A stretch of DNA of 64,000 nt from Trichoplax adhaerens (GCF_000150275.1 NW_002060947.1:5964286-6028285), one strand, 5' to 3'. Positions 1-25,722 are shown, counted from the stretch's first letter. Notes: generated from the letters alone by a model not told the origin. A program made the numbers and translations.

Positions 1-1355
1 GTTGTCAGTGTCCGACATGGTTGGCATTGGTATAGGAACTTCGAATCTTTTATTATTAGGATCGTAAATCTATAATTTTAAAATAAAGTTAGTAAATAAT
101 GAAATAGACAATATATATAAAATAATGTCAAAAAATGGAAAAAAACTTTTATTTAATTCATTAAACAGTGTCACATCAATCTGTAGAAGATTTTTAGCAA
201 TCATTTGTTGTATCCGATAGGAAACAAAGTGCCGCACCTTTATTTTAAGTCATATCACATTGTAATATAAAGTAAATTGGGTGGCCCAACAAGCTTGGCC
301 TTTATTTTACAAGCTTTGATAATTGCAAATTAGTAGAGTAAAAATTAGAGGAAAGAGATCTAGACTTTTTTTTATAAATTGAGATACTGAATCAAAATGA
401 CAGACATCCCCTACGTGTATTTCCAATATCTCAAGTTAGATATATAATCAACATCTATGTCGGCTAAATTAACGTTATCCGGTCTAAACTCTATTCAGAT
501 ATAGCTTACATGATGAGCTAGTCTACTGATACCTAATATTAATATTAGTTGTTTGATTTGCGATCAGCTGTACGAGTCAATACTAGACCTATACAGCATT
601 CTATCGACTTTAACTACTTTTCAGTTCTAATCGACAGCTAAAACTCTTTTCCGTTCATCCTTAAATGATAATCTCAATTTTAATCTGCTGCTCTATTCAA
701 CAGATAATATAGCATTAATCCTTAAAGACTGCTAGTTTCATACACTTACTTTCATTCTCAATCTTTCATTGGTTTGAAATTGGAAATCTGCATAGATCAT
801 ATTTGGAGCATTACCGTAATGAACAGGCATGAAAGCATCCCGCATTAAGATAGCACGAATTCCGAAGGGCATCGTTCGAACTGTGCTGTTGTAAAATGAA
901 AATTTGTCGGAATAGATACACCATGGTACACCACCGGTCGAAATTGGCCTCCAACAGCAGCGCCGATTTGCACAGGAAGAAGGATTGGAAAAGGAATAGT
1001 CTGCAAAGCAATCCAGTCGATTTTTTTCAGTGACTGCTAGACAAGGATTAACAGGAGGAGTTGGTGGTATCGTTGCTTGAGTTGTTGCACCAGTTGTTGC
1101 TGCATTTGTGGCTGCAGTGGTTGCAGCTGTTGTTTGCGGTGCTTTGGTTGTAGGTGGATTTGTTGGCCGAGTTGTTGGCTTTGATGTAGTCACTGCTTGA
1201 GTTGATCCAATTTCTTGATTTAAAGGGATGCAATTAATGTTGATAACCATTGGAACAACGACACAAATGGCGATAGTTGCGATCAAGAATATGCCTAATA
1301 CCCAGAGAGCTCTTTTGCTGGACGTAAATTGTCCAAATGCATCGTCTTTCGACAT
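1..1355 (-). CDS. Gene A: trefoil + GH31 alpha-glucosidase, 5' part only (exons 1-2)
   Basis: Exons: 1 = 750-1355, 2 = 1-69 (continues off the left edge). The start ATG is at 1353-1355. Exon 1 codes for 202 aa: cytoplasmic tail 1-15, one hydrophobic signal-anchor at about 16-40, then a Thr/Ala/Pro-rich stalk (about 50-100), which is probably O-glycosylated. A trefoil domain follows with all six cysteines (C105, C116, C128, C133, C134, C146; motif RRCCW), and then the start of the N-terminal beta domain ending in LRMK. The donor is AAA|GTAAGT, phase 0. Exon 2 begins IYDPNNKR and contains FEVPIP, the segment that follows the trefoil in maltase-glucoamylase-type GH31 proteins. The catalytic barrel lies outside the window, so activity cannot be judged. 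By family it is a membrane-anchored alpha-glucosidase. Its trefoil differs most from the other copies. Intron 1 is 680 bp, much shorter than in B, C and D. Confidence 0.87.
70..749 (-). other. Intron 1 of gene A
   Basis: 680-bp AT-rich intron between the trefoil exon and exon 2 of gene A. The donor is GTAAGT at its right end and the acceptor is ATAG at its left end. I see no coding potential or clear repeat in it. Confidence 0.75.
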
Positions 1356-1598
1356 TTTACTTCCAATTTATCTAGAAGAATACTCAGGCTTTAGCGAAGT
1401 GATTTTTGCTTCAAAATTTTAAAGCTGCTAAAATATGCAATAGAGATGAAGTAAGCTATAGACTATGAACAGATTGAATACAACAGTATTGCACTAGCCT
1501 ACTAAAAGTGGAGATGGTCATAACCGCTGTTTAATATCACATTGGTCAACTCTATGCGGTCAGGCAAATGGGGAGGTGCTTGTATCAAAGACGGCTAA

Positions 1599-1735
1599 GG
1601 AGGTGGGATAGGAGGTGGGATAGAAGGTAGGATAAGGTAGAATAGAAGGTTGGATAGAAGGTTGGATAGAAGGTGGGATAGAAGATGGGATAGAAGGTGG
1701 GATAGAAGGTGGGATAGAAGGTGGGATAGGAGGTG
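1599..1735. repeat. Minisatellite, 12-bp unit (GATAGAAGGTGG-like)
   Basis: About eleven head-to-tail copies of a 12-bp purine-rich unit, read as GATAGAAGGTGG, with a few point changes and one contracted copy. It lies about 250 bp upstream of the start codon of gene A, so it sits in the likely promoter or 5' flank of that gene. The strand asymmetry (G+A on plus, C+T on minus) is strong and could favour triplex or slipped structures. No function is shown. Confidence 0.85.
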
Positions 1736-2289
1736 TTTACAAAGTTTGCAAAATGAAATAATAACAAATAAATAGCCTAAAATCACCTACAGCAAGTATT
1801 AATATTTATTTATTGTCTTTGTTTATAGAAAGCTTTTGTCTGATTCTAGGTCACGATCATCCTCTAAGATACGCCAGAAATTGAGAAAGAGTTTATTATA
1901 TTCTACTGGAAGCCATCATTGAACTATAACTGAAGCAAATATAAATTAGTACTCTACTAAAGCTTTTATAACATCTATCATATCCTTGACCTGTAGGCTG
2001 TAGCCATGAACCTAATCATGGTTTTTTCCTTATTTGGTTAGGACTTGTTAAATTGTTATTATCATTATTATTGATTCGAGCTATTGATTCTAGCTATTGC
2101 AGTCAAGATCATTTCATGTTTTAGCAATCGGCGTTGAGTTGCATGATCTAAAATAATTTACTCCACGTATTAATCAGTTCTTGCGACTATACACTACGGT
2201 CATCTTCCATCCAGTTAGGAAAAAACATTCTATGAAGGTCTGTAAAGAGGTGTCATAATTCATCTGTTTTGGTGACTATGATCAACTGC

Positions 2290-2660
2290 TCAATTAGAAA
2301 ATGTATTCTATTAAGAACTTGAAAGGGCTCGCAGTATTCTTCCATTTTTACAACTATAACCCGCTAGCGAGTTAGGAGATGCACTACACAGAGAATCTCA
2401 TAAAATTGACCGCGCTCATCCGCAATATTAGGAACTTTAAGGGGTTTGCGCTGTTCTGCTATCTTCACAACTATAATTCGTTAGTCAGTTAGGAAATGCA
2501 CTACACAACGAATCTCAAAGAGTTTCCCGCGTTCATCCATTTACGTGACTATAATTCACTGTGCAGATCTAGTTAACAAGGACAGTATACTAATAATCTT
2601 GAAAAGTTTACACTATTTATCCATTTTTTTTGTAACCCTAATCCACTCTCTAGCAGGAAA
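2290..2660. repeat. Degenerate tandem repeat, roughly 100-110-bp units
   Basis: Three or more diverged copies recur here. Shared blocks are a CATTTTTACAACTATAA-like stretch, a GTTAGGAAATGCACTACAC-like stretch and GAATCTCA. The sequence is non-coding in all frames. Confidence 0.6.
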
Positions 2661-4449
2661 GTGCACTATATGCAAAATTGTTAGTCATTTATTTGGATAT
2701 TAAGTTCATTGACTAACAATAAAACAACTTAAGATAAGTTCCCATCATTTCTCACGCTATGCGAAATTGTCTTGAATATGAGTAAGAACTGCCCATCGTC
2801 AAAGATGAACACGTATAGAAACTTTCATTTATTGATAGACGCTATTTAATAAAAATGGCTTCTTAAGTCTTTCAGCATCAAAGATGTAATCATCACTATC
2901 TAACTGAAATAATTTTCCTAGAATGTAAATCACAGTACATCTCAGCCGTTCGTGGCATAATTATTCCTAGGTAAACATTATGCTAATTAAATTAAAATCG
3001 TGTTATCTGGTACCTGCACGAATTATGGACTTATTTACGAATAGTTAATATTAATAATTCTCTGACAAAGTATAGAATGATTCCGCCAATTCATATTGCA
3101 ATAAATGATAATAATGACTGAATCATCTGCCGGCTTCTGCTATTTGACACAGCTTTAGTTTTCTCCTAAAGCTTTATTCTAATAATAACAACGACACAAT
3201 GTAAACGATGAGGAAGACGGATAAACAGCAAATCAGTAATTTTGACCAACATGGAGATTATCTCTTCTCTATGGAATGACTCTATATAAAGTGCTAGCGA
3301 TGAAAATCAGTCGGAGAATACGAAAGAAATTCCGTTAAAATTTGATTCCAATTATAAAATTCAATTAGCTTTGAGTTTCGCAACAAGTTGGTAGCCATCG
3401 TTTTCTTCATATTCCAGATAGTCAAGTCTGCTGCACCGAATGATCGATCTTACACTCTCAGCAATCATCAGCAGATAAGGTATCTGACAAGGGCTATAAA
3501 ATTCAATCAATTAGCACTCGCATCTCTTTGTAGACGAGAAGTTGGAAAATTTCATACAGTACCAAGACGGGCATATGAATTTAAATGGAAAAGATTAACT
3601 TAATTGCCTCATCAGTACCGGCAAAGCAAAGCATAGCTAATAACTACTAGAGCAGTAAATAATATATCATTAATATGGACCAGCGATCATGATAGAAGAA
3701 GATGGAAATGATACAGCAGAGTACGAATGTATAATATTGGATTTTTTGCACTTCTGAAACAAAAAAATGATAAGGAAATTGAATCTTAGCAAGGTTTCAG
3801 TTTCATATCGGCTAATTATGGCGACTTTTTACAGCATCTATAGAATTGGTTAGCTTCTTATAAAATTTAACCTCTAGAATAGTTAGGAAAGTAAAATAAT
3901 CCAAAAGTCGCTGATGACGTATTTCCGACGATAAGACTTAAACTTATAGAGAAAAATTCAATAGAAATCCTGCTATAAATACTTAATTCATTCACTCTAG
4001 CAGCTTACATAGCACAACCATCATTACTTTCAGCTTTCATTTTATAGATTATTTGATATACAGTCCTCTATCTTTAAAATGGCTTGATATCACAGCTAAA
4101 TTGAATAGATCCAGCCATGGACTACTAATGAAATACCTTACTTTCTCTAGTACCGTAGTCCATGATACAGTTTACGAATGTCGTGATATTTATCCCATCA
4201 TTCAGTTGAAAGCTATTATGGCTATAGCAGATTCGTAAATTATATCATCAAGGCGAAATGAATCATTTAATAGCAACAATATCAACCCGTAGGTTTATGA
4301 TAGTAGTTCAGTAAGACTTATGAAATCACTTAGCATCTTACCTAACCTAACTTAGTAACCCATCAATTATCCAATACTACCCTATACTATGCTTCATAAT
4401 TTCTGCCTGGCCTATCATATAAATCTTGTCATATTAATTTATTTCTTCT

Positions 4450-4626
4450 AAATAGGTGAAAAGATATTGTCTACTCTACCAAAATATGATAATGCTTTCT
4501 TAACATCGTGCTTATTAAGTAAAGCGATCCCATTTATTGCAAATAGGTGAAAAGATACTGCCTACTCTACCAAATCTATAAGGTAAATGTTTTCTTAACA
4601 TAATTGTCTATTAAGTAAAGCAATCA
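4450..4626. repeat. Direct duplication, 91-bp period, two copies
   Basis: Two copies start at 4450 and 4541. Both carry AAATAGGTGAAAAGATA (second copy ...ATAC), then CTACTCTACCAAA, TTTCTTAACAT and TATTAAGTAAAGC. The copies differ by several substitutions. No coding sequence. Confidence 0.7.
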
Positions 4627-5329
4627 CGATATCACATATTTTATAGTTTTGTCCCTTGCTTATTACAACTAACCGGTAATACATCTTCTCAATTTAGCAA
4701 AATGAGCAAAAATGTACTATTGTTCTTGTTGAAATATATTATATTAATCGCTAGCCAATTTCCCCAAAATTAGCATTATATTGACTCATACTATGGACTA
4801 TAGTTCAATCAACTCCTGTTGCTTTCTTTAAATGAATCAATCACTCTTATAAGCAAGTAAAACGCCTTCCACGGATTTTTACCTGAACAGTTTTATTTCC
4901 AATAAAATAATCATTTTTAAAATGTTAATTTTTAAAGTTAATTGACGAAAAAGAATCTATCAAAGATTCGAAACTGGTGATACTATTTAGTAAGATTTAT
5001 TGAAAAGAATTCATTTGGATAATCAACAACAAGCATCAAAAGCAATGAATAAGTAAGTATTCAGCGCATTTTCTTTTCAGTAGTTCAGGTACAAAAATGA
5101 AATAGGAATCATGATAGCTCTCCATTTCAAATGTATTCAATTATTACTATCCCAATTACAAAAATATAAAAAACGATTTAACGGCAATAAGTTACTTAGA
5201 CATGGTATTCTAAACGAATTTAAATCGTCTCACATGGCGTTCTTCTTTAGTCCATTGACAGTCTAATAATCAATTCGGGATAAAACTTTGTAATCACCCT
5301 ATCAACGATATGATATTCAATTTTATTTC

Positions 5330-5740
5330 CTAATTGCTAGAAACGACAGAAGAAGTTCTATCCGAAGAGGTCATTGATGGAAAATGTTCATGAACAACCG
5401 TACCACTCGCCACAATCGTAGACTCTCTCGCTTGCTCATCTTCATCAACATTATTGCCATAATCATAGCCCATTGAAATATCACTATAACTACTCAGAGC
5501 TATAGATGAAATAGCAGTAGAGATCGTTTTTAGCGAATCTGCGGTAAGGATATTCTTATTCATTAGCGTGCTTGCGGTTGAAGTAGGAATATTCTGAGAT
5601 GTTAGGCTAACATCATTTGGATTTTTCTGCAGTACCCCAACCAGTATACTGGCTGTAATTACTCCAATAACGATCAGAGCCAGGAGACAAACTACCACAA
5701 CGGCCTTTCCTGTCAATTTGCAAGTTTTTGCTGAATCCAT
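5330..5740 (-). CDS. Small single-exon type II membrane protein, Ser/Thr-rich (orphan)
   Basis: Intact 136-aa frame from ATG (5738-5740) to a stop at 5330. It has a short basic N-terminus (MDSAKTCKLTGK), one strong hydrophobic segment at about residues 11-37 (AVVVVCLLALIVIGV region), then a Ser/Thr-rich ectodomain with an acidic patch (DEDEQ) and no cysteines after the helix. The layout (tail, signal-anchor, Ser/Thr-rich stalk) matches the first exons of the flanking alpha-glucosidase genes, but the trefoil and catalytic parts are missing. I do not recognise a family. A TATAAAAA lies about 100 bp upstream on the minus strand (near 5832-5840), a plausible core promoter. It may be an independent small membrane protein or a remnant of a first exon from another array copy. 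The frame could be chance, but length, helix and promoter together argue for a gene. Confidence 0.5.
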   Translation of the reverse strand: MDSAKTCKLTGKAVVVVCLLALIVIGVITASILVGVLQKNPNDVSLTSQNIPTSTASTLMNKNILTADSLKTISTAISSIALSSYSDISMGYDYGNNVDEDEQARESTIVASGTVVHEHFPSMTSSDRTSSVVSSN

Positions 5741-5829
5741 GTTCGTCAACCGGAATCGAGTGGAATAAGAGGATAATGATCACGCAGTCTTTATGATGAG
5801 AAACTATGAGTAAGTTTTCCAATATCAAG

Positions 5830-5842
5830 AGTTTTTATACAT
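5830..5842 (-). promoter_or_regulatory. Putative TATA box of the small membrane-protein gene
   Basis: On the minus strand the sequence reads TATGTATAAAAAC, about 95 bp upstream of the ATG at 5740. A TATA box 25-30 bp from a start site would place transcription initiation near 5805, leaving a short 5' UTR. This is a motif match only. Confidence 0.4.
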
Positions 5843-6099
5843 AGCAGTTCAACACGCACTGAGCTACAATATCTTTCAATCGTCAAATTGATAGTGAGAT
5901 TTACTTACTAATTTTATCACGCAGAAAACACTTTACCTTCCCCAAACTACCAATCGTTCAAGTTCCATCCAAATAAAGTAGTAAAGCAGGGCTTGGAGAT
6001 AAATCCATTGACCATAAGAAGAGATTGATCTCTATTCTAGAATGATCAATAGCCTGAATATCTTCCTTCAAGCGTTCCCATTTCCAAACTCTAGTCTCT

Positions 6100-6905
6100 T
6101 GAAGACAGCTTTGCCCACCTACTATTGCCATATATAGTCTAAACTTGCGGAAATGCGTAGTCGTTCAAGATTGTAATTTCGAAAGTTTCAGCCCTGAGTA
6201 TCGGTTTGCACCTTCGAATCTCGCTAAGAAAAGTTAGCCATTAAATACCACTACTACTATATAGGGAAAGAATTTGTGTAATCTTTAAGAATATATCCAG
6301 CTGAGATAGCTTTGGCCACCTACCGTTTTTTGGCATCAGCTTGAGGAAATGACTAATTGTTCATAATGATAGTCTTGATAATCTCATGTTATTGTGTCAG
6401 CCTACACTTTCGAATCTTGCTAAAAGAGCTTAGCCATTTAATTCTACTACTGCATTGGGTATAAGTTGATATCATTTTCAAGAATGTACTGTGCTAGGAT
6501 AGCTTTGGCCGTCTATAACTACCGTATATGGCGCTATGCTAAGACAATTTTAGCCACCTATGTATATGACCTAAGTATAGGAAAGTGATTAATGAATTGT
6601 GCATGATCATAGTCTCGATAGTTTTATGCTACTTCGCCAGTTTGCACCTTCGAATCTCATCAAGAAAGCTTAGCCATCTGCTACTACTACTGTACTATAG
6701 TATAGGACATAAGTTGGTGTCATCGTCGAGGATATATCTAGCCAACATAGCAATGGCCAGTTACTGCTAGCGTATATGGAATAAGATTATGGAAATGACT
6801 TGTCGTTTATGATCACAGTCTCAAGAATGTAATTCTACTATGTCGGTTTACACCTTCGAATCTCCAGGAGAGTTTAGACATCTACTACCGTATATAGCAT
6901 GGGCT
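6100..6905. repeat. Degenerate tandem repeat, about 200-240-bp units, four copies
   Basis: The block CACCTTCGAATCTCGCTAAG, with variants, recurs at about 6208, 6406, 6645 and 6850. Each is followed by a TTAGCCAT-like block and a run of CTACTACTACTAT. Each unit also has AGCTTTGGCCACCTAC and GGAAATGACT-like blocks. Spacing is about 200, 240 and 205 bp. The pattern looks like an old satellite-like expansion. Confidence 0.7.
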
Positions 6906-7683
6906 TATGTCATCGTCATGATGAAAATATTGTGATACCATATCTATATTTAATTGAAAATTACTGATAATCAATCCTGTGTCTACCTTGATACTGAATA
7001 ATTTGCCTTATTAAAAGTACTGTGCTGTATTCGTTTAAAATAAAGTCATGATCTGGCCATTGGATTCTTAGACAATTCTTTATTCCCTTTATACCTACAA
7101 TAGCTGACTGAATACGGTAACTAGCTTAAAAGCCGCGATGGAAATAATAGTAAATTTATTAGATAACCTAATGCCTTTAATGAAATGGGATAAATTGTAA
7201 GTACCAAATCTCTAATAAGTTATGATTGCAAAATTAATCGATACCTGCATCTACTGGTAATACGTAGAATTCTCTTTCCGCTGAATATTTCTAGATGGCA
7301 ATGCCATAGCTTTCACATTTAGTAAATATAGCTGTCCTTGAAGTCCACCACAGTGTACGAAAACCTCACGAACAGCTTCATGGAACAACAATGCTAGCAG
7401 ATATTTTTACCGGCTATTTTAGTCCAAGAGTAGTAAGAAAAATTTTCAACTCTATAGAATATGACGTTGGTATACTGCATTCTATTTTTGGCTTAGCAAA
7501 AAAATTGACTGCCAAATACGTCATGAAGTAATGGATGCTAAATACGGATCCATATACAGTAATCCATAACTTTATTAAGATTAAAGTAAGGATCAGGCCT
7601 GCTATTGTAATATTATGTCTCCATATTTGACCTATATTAAATTCGAATTGCAAAGCTATGATACAGTGTGAAGTCATTGCAAA

Positions 7684-8370
7684 CCTGAAGTGTATAAAAG
7701 ATTAAAATCTTTTGCACTTCCTATACTGTGATTCGCGAGACTAACTAGAGGTATACTGAAAAGATTTAATCTCCGCTAAAACCCTTCTGTGATCTCATAT
7801 TTCTATCATTATTACCCTACTTAAGTATATTAGGACCATAGCTAGAGTTTTAAACTGCTAATACAGTTCCAATCATGTCCGTTGTAACAAAATCGGATCG
7901 GTTTTATTAAAATTTGAAGTGTATATATAAATAGTTTGCAACTCTTATACTATAGTTTGTATGACTTAGTAGAAATCCACTAAAAGCATTTAGCCTAGGC
8001 TAAATCCCTTCTTTGGTCTCGGATTTGTATTATCCCACTTAACTATACCACTACCATAGAGGAAGTGTTTAAGATTATAAGTATAGAGCAAATTACGCCC
8101 ATCGATTTGTCTTGACGAAATGGGATCAGTTTTTTAAGAACTTCCGAGTATACAAAATCTTTTACGTCTCTCATACTAGAGTTTATATCACTTACTAGTA
8201 ATTTACTGGAAGGATTTGGCCTACAGTAAGCCCCTTTTGTGATCTCATATTTACATTATTATCCCACCAAATTACGTATACTACTATCATAGCTAGAGTT
8301 TAAACTGTAAATACAGAGCAAACCATGACCTTCGATTTATTTTCACGAAATGGGAATAATTTTTTCTAAT
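7684..8370. repeat. Degenerate tandem repeat, about 230-bp unit, three copies
   Basis: Three consecutive copies start near 7684, 7914 and 8146. Shared blocks in order are GAAGTGTATA, ATACTATAGTTT, GTGATCTCATATTT, ATTATCCCACTTAA, CATAGCTAGAGTTTAAACTG and GACGAAATGGGAT. The first copy joins directly to a segment also found downstream of gene D. Confidence 0.7.
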
Positions 8371-8715
8371 AATTCGCCATCATTCTACCAACCGCCGTAC
8401 ACTAAATTGGAAAAATTTCCCTGTTTGCTTTACTTTCTGAGCTAATTACATACAATTTGTACAGAAATAGTTGATAAAGTATAGAAAATATTCTTTACTG
8501 TCGTACGATGAATTAATTATTCAAGAAAAACTAGACGACTATCCATTCCAATTAGAAACACTTTACCTGATATATATCATAATAAATCATTATAGACCTT
8601 AATATACGCAGATGCATACTATAATTAATCGTAATTGCCATCAAATATTAATTAGATTGCGATTTCTTGCAGTGAAATTTCAGCCCGTCTTTTTAGATAC
8701 TTTTAAACAAATCCA

Positions 8716-8721
8716 TTTATT
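8716..8721 (-). terminator. Polyadenylation signal AATAAA of gene B
   Basis: AATAAA on the minus strand, 324 bp beyond the stop codon of gene B. The surrounding motif (AAATCCATTTATTG on plus) is conserved downstream of gene D at 42518-42523 and in the inverted copy at 25679-25684. That conservation supports use as the 3' end signal. Confidence 0.55.
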
Positions 8722-9044
8722 GAAAATTAAAGGTGCATCGCTATGTCAATACTAAAGTAGTCATTAAATGATTGCAACCTATTTAAAATGGCAATCAAAA
8801 AGCATTTGGATGCCTATACAAGAAGAAATGACTTGAAGGAAACTAAATACGACACACTAAATGCAAACAAAGATTAATGACTGGTATACATGAAGTAACG
8901 TGCAACTAATAAATGCAGACCATTTAATACAAAAAATAGCTCATGCTGCAATGCACAAGAAGCTACTGCTAACCCCTAACGACCACAAATTAAAGATCTA
9001 TGAAATGATAGAATAGATAGATGCCAAAGAGGCCAAATAACAAA

Positions 9045-22709
<13,665 letters not shown>

Positions 22710-25154
22710 GTTGATCTAGCTAATGAATAGAGGAGATATTTCTGCACAAAAATTAAAATTGATAGTGGATCAGATGCAGCCCAATTTTTTTCGATCTGGA
22801 AGGCAATGATAACCAGCCAGTGCTACCAGATCAAAAAAGCAGAAGTAAGTTAGCGCTTATGGGGATAGTAGATTAAATAATGCTGAACGTGCACATGGAA
22901 ACAATAACGCCTTAAGATTTTGACTTAATCGATCCATTCTGCTGATTATGTACTTAGTAGCAACCAATGAAATCTTATGTAAATAAGAAGATAGTTTATG
23001 ACAACAACTATTCTTCTGTCTTATTTAAATTCAGTTACGTTAATAAATTCACTGAAAAGGATTGAAAGACGATTCACACTATTCTTTGCAAAGTTAGCTC
23101 GATAAATAGTATGAAAACCGTTAATTTATGGCCATGCCTATATTCTACGTACGTGTATGTTCACTTTTAGAGGAACAGAATACAGAAATTTTAATTTGCT
23201 GAAAAACTGAATACACAGTTCTGTGCTATGTTAATCAAGTCATAATTGTAGATAGCTCGTCAATACTAGATGGTGAAATGTTTAAGCTATTTTATTACTC
23301 ATTTCATGACTTAACCACATTGCTGAGCTGCAAAAGAAAAGCTATGTTCGAGTGACTTGGAAATTTATTTAAACACGTTCACAGAGAGTAGCTGTGAATA
23401 AAATTTTAATAAATTTTACTTAAATAATTTCATATATTGTACGCAAAATTTAATATAGGCTATGAATGTTAGATTGTCTATACTAATGTAGATAGAATAC
23501 CTCAAGTTAAAGTTATTGACGATTACGAAGTAGTTTTTTCGTTGATCAATTTAAAAGAACGAAAACAATGCTTAATAATGTGCATACACGCCTTGCATGC
23601 TCAATTATAAAGTAGATACTGTTAGGATCGTACTTTCGCAAGCATGTACTTATTTTATTTTCGTTAGATAAAATACTTCAGCATTTGTTGATAATACCGT
23701 TATCTATGACGCTATATTCAGTTTTATAGATAACAGTAAAGTTTATGATATTATCTAGGACCTGATAATTATATAATTGTTGTTATTGTTTCCCAATTAC
23801 AAATTTGCCGATTTTCTACAAAAATTAGGTTCAGTTTTGTTTAATAGAGACTAATGGTTTAATATAACATCTTGAGGGTGGCGAGATAGTGTTTTTTAGA
23901 GTCGAACTATTGATAAAAATCTTAGAAGACAAACATGATTGCAGATCCGTAATGTAATAACTGTTGGTAATGTTTATTTCCTCGTTATAATTCTGATTTG
24001 TAGCGATTGAACTAGTATTTAGAGTCATTTGACGTTAATGCAGAGGAGAACAAGCCTGACAGTAGATTCACAGTGTTAGTATCTAGTAGTAGTACTCAAT
24101 TTTTGCTATAGATTTCAATTTTTAATCTCCATTTTTAGATAAGAACTATTCAGTCACGTAAATCTCAACAGGATCAATTTGATGCATTACCCATACAAAT
24201 GTTGAATATACTGTGGTAATAGAACAGAGTAAAAGAATAGAGAAAAGTAAATTTCTGCCAAAGAAAACAGTCTGATACTGCGCGAAGAAAATTATGTCAA
24301 GGTCACGCAAAGCATAATTGATGGTTAACAGTCGAACGGATGCTATTATTCAATAAATCGAATTTCTTCACCTTTACCTCAATTGATAAAATAGGAAAAC
24401 TGTTCCATTTATCAGTGGTAATACAACATATAATTATCGTTCAATATATCCAGGTATAAATCAAAGTTTTATTGACTGAACTTCACTATCGACGGCGTGG
24501 AGTAGCTGAAGGCTACCGACAATTTTATGATGATGAGATTATTCGAGCCTAGTCCAAGTCTTCAATTGAGTGGTAATGTAATGCTATTAATAATTACATT
24601 ATCAAAACACTTTAGTAGTAGTAATTCCCTCTAGTATTACTAGACTTAGTAGTTACTACTTTTCTAGATAAGCATTTGTCTCATGTTCAGTATAATAATT
24701 ATTCTTCATAGCGACTTGTTATAACATTTACAGTAACTACTGTAAGCGGTGGTTATATTGATGCTCATAATCTTTCTGATACCTAGCGAAACCTGCTTTC
24801 TCAATGTTTACTAATCGTACATTACGGTTGCACAATAGTAACAACTTAAAAATAGTAACAACTAGCAAAGCCAGTGACTGCAAGATTGCAGTCACTATTT
24901 CACTATCCTGTAATGTAGGAGGTCATTATTTGTGCGCATTCCACCTTCCATCTCATCTACCTCATTTGCCAGTTGTTGGCGTAAACTAAATGAGGATCTT
25001 GTCAAGAAGTAGATGATGATGATAGTAAAATTACTTTATTGAGTAATTATTAATCTTAATACTGATGTAAATCTTGCTATTATTTTTTTACTTCTCATCT
25101 ACAAGCTCCTGTTCCAATTCTTCTACTACAATTCTTGCTACAAGTACACAAAAC
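22710..25154. other. 5' flank of gene B, intergenic
   Basis: AT-rich sequence upstream of gene B. The first 200 bp contain a block shared with the 5' flank of gene D (see the separate entry). Beyond that I see only short chance frames and no clear repeat. Confidence 0.5.
22780..22900 (-). promoter_or_regulatory. Upstream block of gene B conserved with gene D
   Basis: About 70-190 bp before the ATG, this block aligns with 55218-55335 before gene D. Shared features on plus are GATCTGGAAGGCA, an AACCAGCCAGT-like stretch, AGCAGAA and ATTAAATAATGCT (22872-22884). The AT-rich ATTATTTAAT on the minus strand could serve as a weak TATA element. Conservation may reflect either recent duplication or promoter function. 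Confidence 0.45.
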
Positions 25155-25722
25155 CATACATGATTGCTATTTCTGATCTTTATAATCGATCAATATTGAC
25201 AGTATCACCTTGAGAAATTGAGAAAATTAACGTGTGTGAATTTCATTTTGACTTGTGTTGGCTAGGTCCTGAATATAACTGGTATAAATGGCGCGTCATT
25301 AAATTACAACATGAATGGAAGAGGTTTCACAACAACATATAAAGAGTTCCTTTAGTTTGTTATTTGGCCTCTTTGGCATCTATCTATTCTATCATTTCAT
25401 AGATCTTTAATTTGTGGTCGTTAGGGGTTAACAGTAGCTTTTTGTGCATTGCAGCATGAGCTATTTTTTGTGTTAAATGGTCTGCATTTATTAGTTGTAC
25501 GTTACTTCATGTATACCAGTCATTAATTTTTGTTTACATTTAGTACGTCGTATTTAGTTTCCTTCAAGTCACCTCTTTTTGTATAGGCATCCAAATGCTT
25601 TTTGATTGCCATTTTAAATAGGCTGCAATCATTAAATGACTACTTTAGTATTGACATAGCGATGCACCTTTAATTTTCAATAAATGGATTTGTTTAAAAG
25701 TATCTAATACGACGGGCTGAAA
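25155..25722 (+). repeat. Right arm of the inverted repeat: second copy of the gene B 3' end
   Basis: Reverse-complement duplicate of 8678-9245, about 97% identical and the same length. It carries the end of intron 20, an intact splice acceptor, the full terminal exon, the stop codon, the 3' UTR and AATAAA at 25679-25684. It lies about 2.4 kb upstream of the gene B start and points away from the gene. No other exon copies surround it. Confidence 0.9.
25266..25355 (+). pseudogene. Orphan copy of the gene B terminal exon
   Basis: A 90-bp frame following the acceptor GTTGGCTAG. It codes for 29 residues starting VLNITGING and ending TTYKEFL, then stop. It differs from the gene B exon by two amino acids (Ala to Thr, Ala to Glu). 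The Glu matches the sequence of gene D, so this copy may keep the older state. It has no upstream exons in its present orientation, so as it stands it is a gene fragment. It would become a working last exon if the segment between the inverted repeats flipped. Confidence 0.75.

Larger units (their letters stand above)
1356..5329. other. Intergenic region between gene A and the small membrane-protein gene
   Basis: About 4 kb of AT-rich sequence. It contains a minisatellite (1599-1735), degenerate repeats near 2290-2660 and a 91-bp direct duplication (4450-4626). A TATAAA at 3285-3290 followed about 20 bp later by TCAGT could be a plus-strand promoter. The reading frames downstream of it (to 3603, and 4053-4238) have no convincing ATG start, so no gene is called. 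Confidence 0.5.
5843..9044. other. Intergenic region and 3' flank of gene B
   Basis: AT-rich non-coding sequence. It is dominated by two families of degenerate tandem repeats (6100-6905 and 7684-8370), followed by the 3' UTR of gene B. The part at about 7560-7700 resembles 41640-41790 downstream of gene D, which shows that the B/D duplication included 3' flanking DNA. Confidence 0.55.

Noticed and set aside
3285-3603. Possible secreted peptide gene on plus (hydrophobic start, dibasic sites, upstream TATAAA)
   Set aside because: The frame has no ATG before the hydrophobic stretch; a stop at 3355-3357 precedes it, and no donor exon is evident upstream.
25155-25722. Part of a separate plus-strand GH31 gene
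   Set aside because: Only the terminal exon and flanks of gene B are present. No other GH31 exon lies on the plus strand nearby.
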